NCBI RefSeq assembly: GCF_023109675.1
Contig: NZ_JALDUR010000002.1
Coordinates: 1 to 64,000 of the forward strand
Direction: 5' to 3'
Source of the DNA: Streptococcus parasanguinis
GTDB lineage: Bacteria; Bacillota; Bacilli; Lactobacillales; Streptococcaceae
Length of the DNA: 64,000 nt
This document shows, piece after piece, positions 7,819 through 16,180 of this stretch. Position 1 is the stretch's first letter. Each line of letters starts with the position of its first letter. The notes under the pieces are model-generated. The model had not been told where the DNA came from, did not search any database, and worked only from the letters and a program-made list of their open reading frames with translations. A program made the position numbers and the translations under genes.

Positions 7819-9006
7819 ATGAATCGACATGCAGTCCAATTAATTGCTCGTGGAGCTATCGATAAAATAGGGAATATGCTCTATGATTATGGGAATAGTG
7901 TCTGGCTGGCCTCGATGGGGACGGTGGGAAAAACGGTATTAGGGATTTATCAAATTTCAGAGTTGGTGACAGCTATACTAGCTAATCCATTTGGAGGCGT
8001 GATCTCAGATCGTTTTTCCCGTCGCAAGATTTTGATGATGACCGACTTGGTTTGTGGTCTCCTTTGTTTGGGCATTTCTTTTATTAGGAACGATCGTTGG
8101 ATGATTGCGGCCCTGATTTTTGCCAATATTGTCCAGGCCATTGCCTTTGCTTTTTCTCGGCCTGCCAATAAAGCCATTATCACAGAAGTCGTAGAGAAAG
8201 ATGAGATTGTGACCTATAATGCCCACTTGGAGTTGGTTTTACAAGTGGTCGGTGTCAGCTCTCCTGTGTTCTCTTTCCTTATTTTACAATTTGCCAGTCT
8301 CCATGCGACCCTCTTACTGGATGCCCTGACCTTTTTCATCGCCTTTGTCCTAGTTGCATTCCTTCCGAAAGAAGAAGCCAAGGTTCAAGAGAAGAAAAAA
8401 TTTACAGGAAAAGATATTTTTTCGGATATTAAGGAGGGGTTACACTATATCTGGCATCAGAAAGAGATTTTCTTTCTCTTGTTGGTGGCTTCCAGCGTTA
8501 ATTTCTTTTTTGCAGCTTTTGAGTTTTTGCTCCCATTTTCCAATCGCCTTTACGGGGTCAAAGGAGCCTATGCGACCATCTTAACCTTGGGCGCTATTGG
8601 CTCTATCATCGGAGCCTTGATTGCTAATAAATTTAAATCAAGCATGGAAATGCTACTTATCTTATTGATTTTAACAGGAGTAGGGGTCTTCATGATGGGC
8701 TTGCCCCTTCCGCCTTTTCTTTCCTTTTCTGGAAATTTGGTCTGTGAACTCTTTATGACAATTTTGAACATCCACTTTTTTACCCAGGTTCAAACCAAGG
8801 TAGAAGGAGATTATCTGGGCCGGGTCTTAAGCACCATTTTTACCCTAGCTATTCTCTTTATGCCCGTAGCTAAAGGATTGATGACTTGGTTGCCAAGTGT
8901 CCGTGTAGAATCTTTTCTCCTGCTCGGAGCTGGCGTCATTCTCTTTTCACTCCTAGCTCTAGTAATCGCCAAGAAATTACAAGCAAAAGAAGGTACATCA
9001 GCATGA
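7819..9006 (+). CDS. MFS transporter, second of tandem pair
   Basis: A 395-residue, 12-helix MFS protein closely similar along its whole length to the product of 6531-7709, with the same motif A GGVISDRFSRRK. No frameshift or stop interrupts it, so both copies look functional. Unlike the first copy, its ribosome-binding site is inside a stable hairpin preceded by a tiny leader ORF, suggesting separate, possibly inducible control. The stop codon abuts a palindromic terminator shared with lapA on the other strand. Confidence 0.88.
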   Translation: MNRHAVQLIARGAIDKIGNMLYDYGNSVWLASMGTVGKTVLGIYQISELVTAILANPFGGVISDRFSRRKILMMTDLVCGLLCLGISFIRNDRWMIAALIFANIVQAIAFAFSRPANKAIITEVVEKDEIVTYNAHLELVLQVVGVSSPVFSFLILQFASLHATLLLDALTFFIAFVLVAFLPKEEAKVQEKKKFTGKDIFSDIKEGLHYIWHQKEIFFLLLVASSVNFFFAAFEFLLPFSNRLYGVKGAYATILTLGAIGSIIGALIANKFKSSMEMLLILLILTGVGVFMMGLPLPPFLSFSGNLVCELFMTILNIHFFTQVQTKVEGDYLGRVLSTIFTLAILFMPVAKGLMTWLPSVRVESFLLLGAGVILFSLLALVIAKKLQAKEGTSA

Positions 9007-9030
9007 AAAAAGCACCGATCGGTGCTTTTT
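9007..9030. terminator. Bidirectional terminator between the MFS gene and lapA
   Basis: A perfect 24-nt palindrome: five A, GCACCGATCGGTGC, five T. It touches the stop codons of both convergent genes and has a T run in each direction. Confidence 0.9.
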
Positions 9031-9316
9031 AGTTGTTTTCTTTTTCTTCTGTCTTGATTTCTTTCTTTTCTTCTTCCAGTTGCTTTTGAGTGCTCTTGAG
9101 TTCTTTTTTTAGGGAGAAGCCCTTTGAAAAATTAACCAAGGTCATGACGAATGCACCCAAGAGGACACAGAGCAAGATCAGAATGATCAAGGGCAATTTA
9201 AATTGAATCAAGAGGAAATTCACGGTGACCGTTTGCATATTTGCAAGGGAAATACCAGCAATCAATAAAATTAAAAGTAATAAAGCAATGTAGTGTAGAT
9301 TATTTTTGTTCATCAT
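9029..9316 (-). CDS. lapA: LapA family (DUF1049) membrane protein
   Basis: A 95-residue protein with two transmembrane helices (about 8-25 and 40-62) and a charged C-terminal coiled coil (about 70-95) rich in Lys and Glu. This is the layout of the small LapA/DUF1049 proteins; in enteric bacteria the homologue works with LapB in envelope control, but the role in streptococci is not established. It lies downstream of gatD with a seven-base gap and is probably in the murT-gatD operon. Confidence 0.75.
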   Translation of the reverse strand: MMNKNNLHYIALLLLILLIAGISLANMQTVTVNFLLIQFKLPLIILILLCVLLGAFVMTLVNFSKGFSLKKELKSTQKQLEEEKKEIKTEEKENN

Positions 9317-9323
9317 TATCTCC

Positions 9324-10112
9324 TTATTGTTCAGTCGGTGCCTTGCTTTTCACATCAGCGTATTCTTCCGGCTGCTCTAGGCTTAGAATCTCCTCATAAG
9401 CCGGTAGGGAAAGGTCCTTGCCATATTTATTTTTTAAAGCAGTGCTCACTAGTCGATAGGCCAAATTGGCATTTCGGGACAAGATAGGACCGTGGAAGTA
9501 GCTGCCAAAGACGTTCTTGTAATGAACCCCTTCGCACCCATCTTCTTTGTTGTTCCCATTTCCATAGACGACCTTACCCAGCGGTTTTTCATCCTCAGCC
9601 AAGAAGGTCCGACCTTGGTGGTTTTCAAAACCATAATAGGTTTCGTTAAATTCTTCGTTATGGATTTTGATATCACCGATATAGCGGTTGTTGACTTGGT
9701 TGAGCGTATAGTGGCCCATAATGCCAAGTCCCTCAATGCGTTTGCCAGAAGCTTCAATGTAGTATTGGCCTAGAAGCTGAAAGCCACCACAGATAGCAAG
9801 GACTACACCATCGTCATGAATGAAGCGTTCGAGGTCTTCTTTTTTATCTGGTAGATCCTCGGATACAATGGTCTGTTCGTAGTCTTGCCCGCCGCCGAAA
9901 AAGGCGATATCGTAGGCATCAGGGTCGAACCGGTCTTTGAGAGAGACGATATCAACAGTGACATGGGCTCCAAGCTTTTCCGCAACGTACTTGAGCATGA
10001 GGATATTCCCATTGTCCCCATAGGTATTCATTAAGTTGCCATAGAGATGGGCAATACGCAGGCTGTAGGGATACTGTGCCTGATCAGAAGATTCTAGGGA
10101 AGTATAAGTCAT
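9324..10112 (-). CDS. gatD: Lipid II isoglutaminyl synthase, glutamine amidotransferase subunit
   Basis: GatD hydrolyses glutamine and passes ammonia to MurT, which amidates the D-Glu of lipid II to D-isoGln, a step needed for peptidoglycan cross-linking in streptococci. The 262-residue protein has a class I amidotransferase domain with nucleophile Cys108 ([10 protein letters not shown]) and His207 (SYFHGP). The ATG overlaps the murT stop by one base (TAATG), which fits a stoichiometric complex. Confidence 0.93.
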   Translation of the reverse strand: MTYTSLESSDQAQYPYSLRIAHLYGNLMNTYGDNGNILMLKYVAEKLGAHVTVDIVSLKDRFDPDAYDIAFFGGGQDYEQTIVSEDLPDKKEDLERFIHDDGVVLAICGGFQLLGQYYIEASGKRIEGLGIMGHYTLNQVNNRYIGDIKIHNEEFNETYYGFENHQGRTFLAEDEKPLGKVVYGNGNNKEDGCEGVHYKNVFGSYFHGPILSRNANLAYRLVSTALKNKYGKDLSLPAYEEILSLEQPEEYADVKSKAPTEQ

Positions 10113-11455
10113 TAGTGCATCTCCTTTTCAATCAGGTGTTCTTGGGCCAAAAGTTCACGGAATTCTAGCATGGCTGTATAGGTAGCTAAAATGTAAGCGT
10201 GAGGGGTTTCCTGTTGCTGGATGCGTTGGAAAACCTCTTTTAATTCAGCCATTTCTGTGATCTTTTCTGCAGGATAGCCAGTGACCCGAAGTCGCCGAGC
10301 AATCTCAGAGTGGCGCACCCCGCCAGCGTTGATCTCTGGAATGTCCATCTGAGTGATTTGCTCGAAGTCGGCATCCCAAATCCAGCTGGTATCAATCCCA
10401 TCTGCATAATTCGCATTGAGGAGAACCGACAAGCTAAAGGGATAAGGGGCTAGTTTGATCATTTCAATGGCTTGGGTCGCACCAACCGGATTTTTAATCA
10501 GGACTAGGGTACATTCCTTATCCCCAATCTTAAAGGTTTCCTGGCGACCAAAGACAGCGCGACTGCGATCAAATCCTTGCTTAATCACTTCAGGTTGAAC
10601 CCCAAAGAATCCAGCAACGGAAACAGCTGCTAAGGCATTATAGATGTTGTAGAGACCACCGATATTGATGTGGTAATCTTGCCCTTGGATCCGGAATTGG
10701 GAAGAGCGATGGGTTAAAGAGAGGAGGTCCGATACGGCATAGGTCAGAGGGGGCCGGTGGAAACCACAGTGCTCACAGATATAATCTCCCAGGTTAGCAT
10801 AGGTATTGAGCTTGTACTTGAGGATGTTGTGACAATGCGGGCACAGGATTCCTTCCGTATTGTAATGGGCTAGTTGTGGCTCTGATTTGTCTGTATCAAA
10901 TCCATAATATTGGATCGGATTGGATAAGGTCTGACTATTAAAGAGCGGACTATCTCCGTTTAACAGAACCGTCGCAGTTGGGACCTTGTGAATGGCATCC
11001 AAAATCATCTGGTAAGTTGTATAGATCTCCCCATAGCGATCCATCTGGTCCCGGAAAATATTGGTGACCACAAAAAGGCTGGGCTTAATATAATCACAAA
11101 TACGAGAGAGGCTGGCCTCGTCAATTTCAAGTACCGCAATCGGTCGATTTGATTTCGAATGTTTGGCCCGTATGAAGGTCGTCGTGATTCCCGAGATCAT
11201 ATTGGCCCCGCTTGGATTGGTCAAAATAGGTCCAAAAGCTTCTTGGAGAATACCAACTGTTAGCGCAGTGGTCAAGGTTTTTCCATTTGTCCCTGTAATC
11301 ACAACAATCTCATAGTTTTTGGCCAGTTGACTGAGAATATCTTTATCAAATTTGAGGGCTACTTTACCTGGTAGGGTTGATCCCCGCCCCATTTTTTCTA
11401 GAATAGAGCCGGAAAGCTTTCCTGCCAGAAGGCCCAAGGTTGTATTTATCTTCAT
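10112..11455 (-). CDS. murT: Lipid II isoglutaminyl synthase, Mur ligase-like subunit
   Basis: A 447-residue Mur-ligase-type protein with P-loop TGTNGKT (about residues 55-61). A Cys4 zinc ribbon typical of MurT is inserted in the middle domain (CPHC then CEHC, about 20 residues apart). It activates the D-Glu carboxylate of lipid II with ATP for amidation by ammonia from GatD. A C-terminal DUF1727 domain binds GatD. A -10-like TAAAAT on the minus strand ends seven bases before the ATG and no ribosome-binding site is visible, so its mRNA may be leaderless. Confidence 0.93.
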   Translation of the reverse strand: MKINTTLGLLAGKLSGSILEKMGRGSTLPGKVALKFDKDILSQLAKNYEIVVITGTNGKTLTTALTVGILQEAFGPILTNPSGANMISGITTTFIRAKHSKSNRPIAVLEIDEASLSRICDYIKPSLFVVTNIFRDQMDRYGEIYTTYQMILDAIHKVPTATVLLNGDSPLFNSQTLSNPIQYYGFDTDKSEPQLAHYNTEGILCPHCHNILKYKLNTYANLGDYICEHCGFHRPPLTYAVSDLLSLTHRSSQFRIQGQDYHINIGGLYNIYNALAAVSVAGFFGVQPEVIKQGFDRSRAVFGRQETFKIGDKECTLVLIKNPVGATQAIEMIKLAPYPFSLSVLLNANYADGIDTSWIWDADFEQITQMDIPEINAGGVRHSEIARRLRVTGYPAEKITEMAELKEVFQRIQQQETPHAYILATYTAMLEFRELLAQEHLIEKEMH

Positions 11456-11520
11456 AAATCATATTTTATCATAAAAAGCATCAGAAGGTTACAGAAAAAT
11501 CTGTTGAAACATGTTATAAT
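11456..11520. promoter_or_regulatory. Divergent promoters for murT and cdaA
   Basis: Minus strand: TGA then TAAAAT (hexamer 11468-11463), an extended -10 seven bases before the murT ATG. Plus strand: TGT then TATAAT (11515-11520), an extended -10 about 38 bases before the cdaA ATG. Neither has a strong -35. Confidence 0.55.
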
Positions 11521-11558
11521 AAGGTGATGTCTTTTAGAGAAGTGGTAGGTTTGAGAAT

Positions 11559-12407
11559 ATGAATATTCAACAGTTTACAAATCCACAATTTTGGACCAGT
11601 TTGTTCCCGAATTGGTGGAGTATTATTATCAATATCATTGATATTGCCCTGGTGGCTTGGTTGTTGTATTTTTTGATCAAGGCCATCGTAGGGACCAAGA
11701 TCATGATTTTGGTTCGTGGAGTTATTATCTTTTTCTTGGTGCAGTTTTTAGCCAATTTCTTAGGCCTCACGACTATTTCATGGCTGATCAATCAAGTGAT
11801 TACCTATGGTGTTATCGCCCTGGTTGTGATTTTCTCCCCTGAGATTCGGATCGGTTTAGAACGTCTGGGTCGAGCGACAGAATTCTTTATGACGAGTGAA
11901 GTCAGTCAAGAAGAGAAGATGGTACATGCCTATGTTAAGGCGGTGGCTTATTTGAGCCCACGTAAGATTGGTGCCTTGGTAGCCATTCAAGGAGCCAGAA
12001 CCCTTCAGGAATATATTTCCACAGGGATTCCTCTAGATGCAGATATTTCAGGAGAATTGCTGATTAATATCTTCATTCCTAATACTCCCTTGCATGATGG
12101 AGCCGTCATTGTCCGCAATGACAAAATCGCTGTTTCTTGTGCCTACCTGCCCTTGACAGAAAACACTGGAATTTCAAAAGAGTTCGGAACGCGTCACCGC
12201 GCAGCCATTGGTTTGTCTGAAGTTTCGGATGCCTTTACCTTTGTGGTATCAGAAGAAACGGGCGGGATCTCTGTGACCTATAATGGAACCTTCCGTCACG
12301 ATTTAACCTTAGAAGAGTTCGAATCAGAATTGAGAGCTTTCTTGGTTCCTGAAGAGAATAAAACGATTAGTTGGAAAGAGCGTCTATTTGGGAGGGTGAC
12401 AAAATGA
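11559..12407 (+). CDS. cdaA: Diadenylate cyclase CdaA
   Basis: CdaA condenses two ATP into cyclic di-AMP, the signal that controls potassium and osmolyte uptake and cell-wall homeostasis. A 282-residue protein with three N-terminal membrane helices (about 20-95) followed by a DAC domain with the catalytic DGA (LHDGAVIVRND) and RHR (GTRHRAAIG) motifs. Its stop codon overlaps the ATG of cdaR (ATGA). The cdaA-cdaR-glmM operon is conserved in Firmicutes, and its products form a regulated complex. Confidence 0.95.
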   Translation: MNIQQFTNPQFWTSLFPNWWSIIINIIDIALVAWLLYFLIKAIVGTKIMILVRGVIIFFLVQFLANFLGLTTISWLINQVITYGVIALVVIFSPEIRIGLERLGRATEFFMTSEVSQEEKMVHAYVKAVAYLSPRKIGALVAIQGARTLQEYISTGIPLDADISGELLINIFIPNTPLHDGAVIVRNDKIAVSCAYLPLTENTGISKEFGTRHRAAIGLSEVSDAFTFVVSEETGGISVTYNGTFRHDLTLEEFESELRAFLVPEENKTISWKERLFGRVTK

Positions 12408-13153
12408 GATCGAAAAAAGAATTTCTTTATGTTTTCGCCTCCGTCTTATTGTCCTTTATCTTGTTTATCAATGCGTCTTCCTTTAATTTTCAAAATAATA
12501 GTAGCGCTAGACAAGTGAGCTCAGAGACCTACACCAATACATTGACCAATATTCCAATTGATGCCAAGTACAATGACAAGACATACTTTGTCAGTGGGTT
12601 GACATCAGAGGTAACGGTCTTTCTGAAAGGTTCAAACCGGGTTGCTCTTGCTAGTGAGATGCAACCGGGCACTCGGAAGTTTCGTGTGGTAGCAGATCTT
12701 CGTAAGGCCAAGGAAGGCACCGTAGAAGTTCCGTTGATTGTGGAAGATCTTCCGGCTGGTTTGACCGCAACCGTAGAACCTCAGAAAGTTTCTGTAAAAA
12801 TCGGGAAGAAAGCGAAAAAATCGTTTGCGGTCAGGGCCACAATCCCGGACAATCAAATTGTGGATGGAATAACGGTATCGGATATTACTCTTGAAACCAC
12901 CAAGGTAGAAGTGACCAGCGATCAAGAAACCTTGAGTCGCATTGATCATGTCGAAGCTGTCTTCCCATCCAGTGAGATCATCAGTGGAAATTATAGTGGA
13001 ACTCTTTCATTAAATCCGGTAGATGCTCAAGGAGATGGTCTACCAGGTCTGGTAAATCCGAGTGAAACACGGATTAAAGTAACCACAAAGACTAGCTCGT
13101 CTACGTCAAGCTCTAGCAGTTCGTCGTCGACCTCTTCCAGTTCAAGTAATTAG
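12404..13153 (+). CDS. cdaR: CdaA regulator CdaR (YbbR domains)
   Basis: A 249-residue protein with one N-terminal membrane helix (about 7-25) and extracellular YbbR repeats, known to modulate CdaA. The C-terminus is a serine-rich tail (about 22 residues of Ser with Thr). The ATG at 12404 overlaps the cdaA stop by four bases and has GGGAGG upstream; the frame is open to 12371 but that would lie inside cdaA. Confidence 0.9.
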   Translation: MRSKKEFLYVFASVLLSFILFINASSFNFQNNSSARQVSSETYTNTLTNIPIDAKYNDKTYFVSGLTSEVTVFLKGSNRVALASEMQPGTRKFRVVADLRKAKEGTVEVPLIVEDLPAGLTATVEPQKVSVKIGKKAKKSFAVRATIPDNQIVDGITVSDITLETTKVEVTSDQETLSRIDHVEAVFPSSEIISGNYSGTLSLNPVDAQGDGLPGLVNPSETRIKVTTKTSSSTSSSSSSSSTSSSSSN

Positions 13154-13175
13154 AAAGTAAAAAAGGTAATGAAGA

Positions 13176-14525
13176 ATGGGTAAATATTTTGGAACGGACG
13201 GTGTCCGTGGAGAAGCAAATGTAGAATTAACGCCAGAATTGGCTTTTAAACTAGGCCGTTTCGGTGGCTATGTGTTGAGCCAACATGAAGAAGAAACACC
13301 CTTGGTATTTGTTGGACGTGATACGCGTATTTCTGGTGAAATGTTAGAGCATGCCTTAATTGCTGGCCTCTTATCTGTTGGAATTCGCGTCTACAAGTTG
13401 GGTGTGATTGCAACACCAGGTGTTGCCTATCTGGTTCGTACGGGAAAAGCCAGCGCCGGCGTTATGATTTCTGCTAGCCACAATCCAGCCTTGGACAATG
13501 GCATCAAATTCTTTGGTGGTGATGGCTTCAAATTGGATGACGATCGCGAGCTTGAAATTGAAGCCTTGCTTGATGCTGCTGAAGATACCCTTCCACGTCC
13601 AAGTGCCCAAGGTTTAGGAACGGTCATGGAATATCCAGAAGGCTTGCGTAAGTATCAAGAATTCCTTGTATCGACAGGCATTCAACTCGAGGGCATGCAC
13701 GTAGTCTTAGATACAGCAAATGGTGCAGCCTCTACTAGTGCCCGCCAAATCTTTGCAGATTTGGGAGCTCAATTGACTGTCATCGGTGAAAACCCAGATG
13801 GTTTGAACATCAATGATGGGGTTGGTTCTACTCACCCAGAGCATTTGCAAGAGAAAGTCAAAGAAGTAGGTGCAGCGATTGGTCTTGCCTTTGACGGAGA
13901 CAGCGATCGCTTGATTGCTGTGGATGAAAATGGAGAGATCGTAGACGGCGATAAGATCATGTACATCATCGGTTCTTATCTTTCAAGCAAGGGCTTGCTC
14001 GAAAAAAATACGATCGTCACAACCGTCATGTCCAATCTCGGCTTCCACAAGGCATTAGATGCGAAGGGAATTCAAAAAGAAATCACAGCTGTTGGAGACC
14101 GTTATGTGGTCGAAGAAATGCGCAAGTCTGGTTACAATCTTGGTGGTGAACAATCTGGTCACGTAGTCATCATGGATTACAACACAACTGGTGATGGTCA
14201 ATTAACAGGAGTTCAATTGACTAAAATTATGCAAGAAACTGGCAAGAAATTATCTGAATTGGCTGCTGAAGTAACCATTTATCCACAAAAACTCGTCAAT
14301 ATCCGGGTTGAAAATAGCATGAAAGACAAGGCGATGGAAGTGCCTGCCATTCGTGAAATCATTGAAAAAATGGAGGCAGAAATGGCAGGAAATGGTCGCA
14401 TCCTCGTGCGCCCAAGTGGAACGGAACCCCTCCTTCGTGTGATGGCAGAAGCACCAACCCATGAAGAAGTGGACTACTATGTGGATACCATTGCTACAGT
14501 TGTCCAAGCAGAAATCGGACTTTAA
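13176..14525 (+). CDS. glmM: Phosphoglucosamine mutase
   Basis: GlmM converts glucosamine-6-phosphate to glucosamine-1-phosphate for UDP-GlcNAc synthesis, feeding MurA and the rest of wall synthesis. A 449-residue alpha-D-phosphohexomutase with the phosphoserine loop ISASHNP (Ser101), the metal-binding DGDSDR motif and the C-terminal phosphate-binding RPSGTEP. It is the third gene of the c-di-AMP operon; GlmM binds and inhibits CdaA in related species. Confidence 0.96.
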   Translation: MGKYFGTDGVRGEANVELTPELAFKLGRFGGYVLSQHEEETPLVFVGRDTRISGEMLEHALIAGLLSVGIRVYKLGVIATPGVAYLVRTGKASAGVMISASHNPALDNGIKFFGGDGFKLDDDRELEIEALLDAAEDTLPRPSAQGLGTVMEYPEGLRKYQEFLVSTGIQLEGMHVVLDTANGAASTSARQIFADLGAQLTVIGENPDGLNINDGVGSTHPEHLQEKVKEVGAAIGLAFDGDSDRLIAVDENGEIVDGDKIMYIIGSYLSSKGLLEKNTIVTTVMSNLGFHKALDAKGIQKEITAVGDRYVVEEMRKSGYNLGGEQSGHVVIMDYNTTGDGQLTGVQLTKIMQETGKKLSELAAEVTIYPQKLVNIRVENSMKDKAMEVPAIREIIEKMEAEMAGNGRILVRPSGTEPLLRVMAEAPTHEEVDYYVDTIATVVQAEIGL

Positions 14526-14572
14526 CCTTGTAAAAAACATGGCTCGCAAATAGGCGAGCAGAGGAGGTATAT

Positions 14573-15898
14573 ATGAAACAGGTTCGTCAAATTGTATGGG
14601 CACTTGCCTTAGTGCTAACGATTCTATTCACAGTTGGTTTGACTAAAACAATTCATGCTGCAGAAGTCTCATCATATACACAGACAGCACGTCTAACGAA
14701 AGATGGTAACACGCTAACAAATGGGAGCAAGGTGTTGACAAATGAAAAATTGTCAGCAAGTATTTATTTTGCCTTTCCAGATTCGCAAACTATTCAAGCT
14801 GGGGATACCTTAACTCTTAGTTTGCCAAAAGAATTAGCCCTCTACACAGCATTGGAATTCAATGTTCTTGAGGAAGGTCAATCAAATGGTCAGATGGTTG
14901 GGAAAGCTGTCGTTGATACAGCTAAGAAAACAGTGACCGTTACCTTTAATGATTATTTCGCATCTCATCCACTCAACAAACGAGTTGCCTTGCATTTTGA
15001 TGTAAAAGTAGATTCCGAAGTGGTCACTAAAACCTCCCCAATCCAATTTAAACTTGGAAATACGGATTTTTCATTGAATTATGAAAAGACAGATGGGGAA
15101 GCTGGAGACTATGAGATGAAATATGGCTACCAAGATAAGTCTGATCCAACCATTATCAAATGGCGGATTCTCTTAAATGCTCGCCAAGATATGCTTCGTG
15201 GAATGGTCATTAAAGACCAATTCGGAGATGGCTTAACATTGGTTGAAGGTAGCTTACGCGCTGTTCGTTATGCTCCTGTACAAGGTGGGATTAAGAACGA
15301 AGCTCAGATATTAAGTCTCCCAGTTCTAGATAACTTTACTAAAAAAGCTGTTTTCAATAAGAATGCAGATGGAAAGACCACTGGTTTTACAATTGAATTT
15401 GGTGATAACTACAATTGGCCAATGTATATTGAATATTCTACAAAAGTGGCACCTGGAACGAAAGTAGGCGATATTGTCCATAATACGTTAACATGGACGG
15501 CAACCAATTTCCCAGCACCGCGTAGTTTAACCCGTGAAGTGCGATTGGAAACAGGATCTGGCGAAGGATTAGGTGAGAAAGATCAAACGCCACCGACACC
15601 TAGCTCAACCTCCTCATCAAGTTCTAGTTCTTCATCAAGCTCATCATCTTCAACGAGTTCTAGTTCTTCATCAAGTTCATCATCTTCAACGAGTTCCAGT
15701 TCTACATCGAACTCAACATCCACATCAAGTTCTTCATTGAAATCATCTTCATCTTCTGTTAAAGAAGAAGCCCCAAAACCTGGTAAGAAAAAAGTTCTTC
15801 CAAGTAAAGGTGAAAAGATGACACCGGTAGTTCTTGTCATGGGTGTCTTCCTAGCAATTCTATCGGTTGGTGTTTTACGTGTAAGAAAAGATTCTTAA
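14573..15898 (+). CDS. Serine-rich cell-wall-anchored surface protein with LPSKG sorting motif
   Basis: A 441-residue secreted protein. A signal peptide (about 1-29, cleavage after HAA) is followed by two beta-rich domains resembling the N2-N3 ligand-binding region of SdrG/ClfA-type adhesins, then a serine-rich stalk (about 343-396), a sorting-like motif LPSKGEK (409-415), a hydrophobic helix and a basic tail. The usual motif is LPXTG; here Thr is Lys (AAA at 15806-15808). It is preceded by a GGAGG ribosome-binding site and a hairpin at 14542-14559. Ligand unknown. Confidence 0.8.
   Translation: MKQVRQIVWALALVLTILFTVGLTKTIHAAEVSSYTQTARLTKDGNTLTNGSKVLTNEKLSASIYFAFPDSQTIQAGDTLTLSLPKELALYTALEFNVLEEGQSNGQMVGKAVVDTAKKTVTVTFNDYFASHPLNKRVALHFDVKVDSEVVTKTSPIQFKLGNTDFSLNYEKTDGEAGDYEMKYGYQDKSDPTIIKWRILLNARQDMLRGMVIKDQFGDGLTLVEGSLRAVRYAPVQGGIKNEAQILSLPVLDNFTKKAVFNKNADGKTTGFTIEFGDNYNWPMYIEYSTKVAPGTKVGDIVHNTLTWTATNFPAPRSLTREVRLETGSGEGLGEKDQTPPTPSSTSSSSSSSSSSSSSSTSSSSSSSSSSSTSSSSTSNSTSTSSSSLKSSSSSVKEEAPKPGKKKVLPSKGEKMTPVVLVMGVFLAILSVGVLRVRKDS
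15620..15691 (+). repeat. Two 36-bp tandem repeats in the serine-rich stalk
   Basis: 15620-15655 and 15656-15691 differ at one base. Each encodes 12 stalk residues, almost all Ser. Slippage would change stalk length by 12 residues without breaking the frame. Confidence 0.8.
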
Positions 15899-15911
15899 TA
15901 TGATCAATGAA

Positions 15912-15937
15912 AGATCAGACTTCTGTCTGGTCTTTTT
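15912..15937 (+). terminator. Intrinsic terminator after the surface protein gene
   Basis: AGATCAGAC (15912-15920) pairs with GTCTGGTCT (15925-15933), with one G-U pair and a TTCT loop, followed by T. Confidence 0.85.
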
Positions 15938-15950
15938 GTGTAGGCTCGAT

Positions 15951-15979
15951 TTGAAAAATCCCCTATTTCGTGGTAAAAT
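15951..15979 (+). promoter_or_regulatory. Promoter of the DUF4044-obgE operon
   Basis: TTGAAA (15951-15956), 17-bp spacer, TAAAAT (15974-15979) preceded by TGG. Confidence 0.8.
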
Positions 15980-16015
15980 AGGGCTAATGAATTTATAGTA
16001 ATCGAGGTATTAGAA

Positions 16016-16147
16016 GTGGCTTTTGGAGATAACGGAAAACGTAAAAAAACACCATTTGAAATGATCACGATGGTGGTCATTGTGATTATGTTGATTGTAA
16101 CGGTTGGTGCAATCTTTGCAACCGCAATTGGTGCTCTTTCTTACTAA
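16016..16147 (+). CDS. DUF4044 family small membrane protein
   Basis: A 43-residue protein starting at GTG with a GAGG site seven bases upstream. It has a charged N-terminus (GDNGKRKK) and a single membrane helix (about 16-40). It fits the very short streptococcal DUF4044 proteins. Function unknown. It shares the promoter at 15951 with obgE, which begins 33 bases later. Confidence 0.75.
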   Translation: MAFGDNGKRKKTPFEMITMVVIVIMLIVTVGAIFATAIGALSY

Positions 16148-16180
16148 GACGCACACAGAAATAAAGGAAATCATCTATTT

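Noticed and set aside
14542-14559. GCTCGC/GCGAGC hairpin after glmM
   Set aside because: As a terminator it lacks a T run and lies right before the next RBS; at most an mRNA hairpin.
15583-15840. Minus-strand Asp/Glu-rich ORF of 85 codons
   Set aside because: It is the shadow of the serine-rich stalk codons of the surface protein; no RBS and extreme composition.
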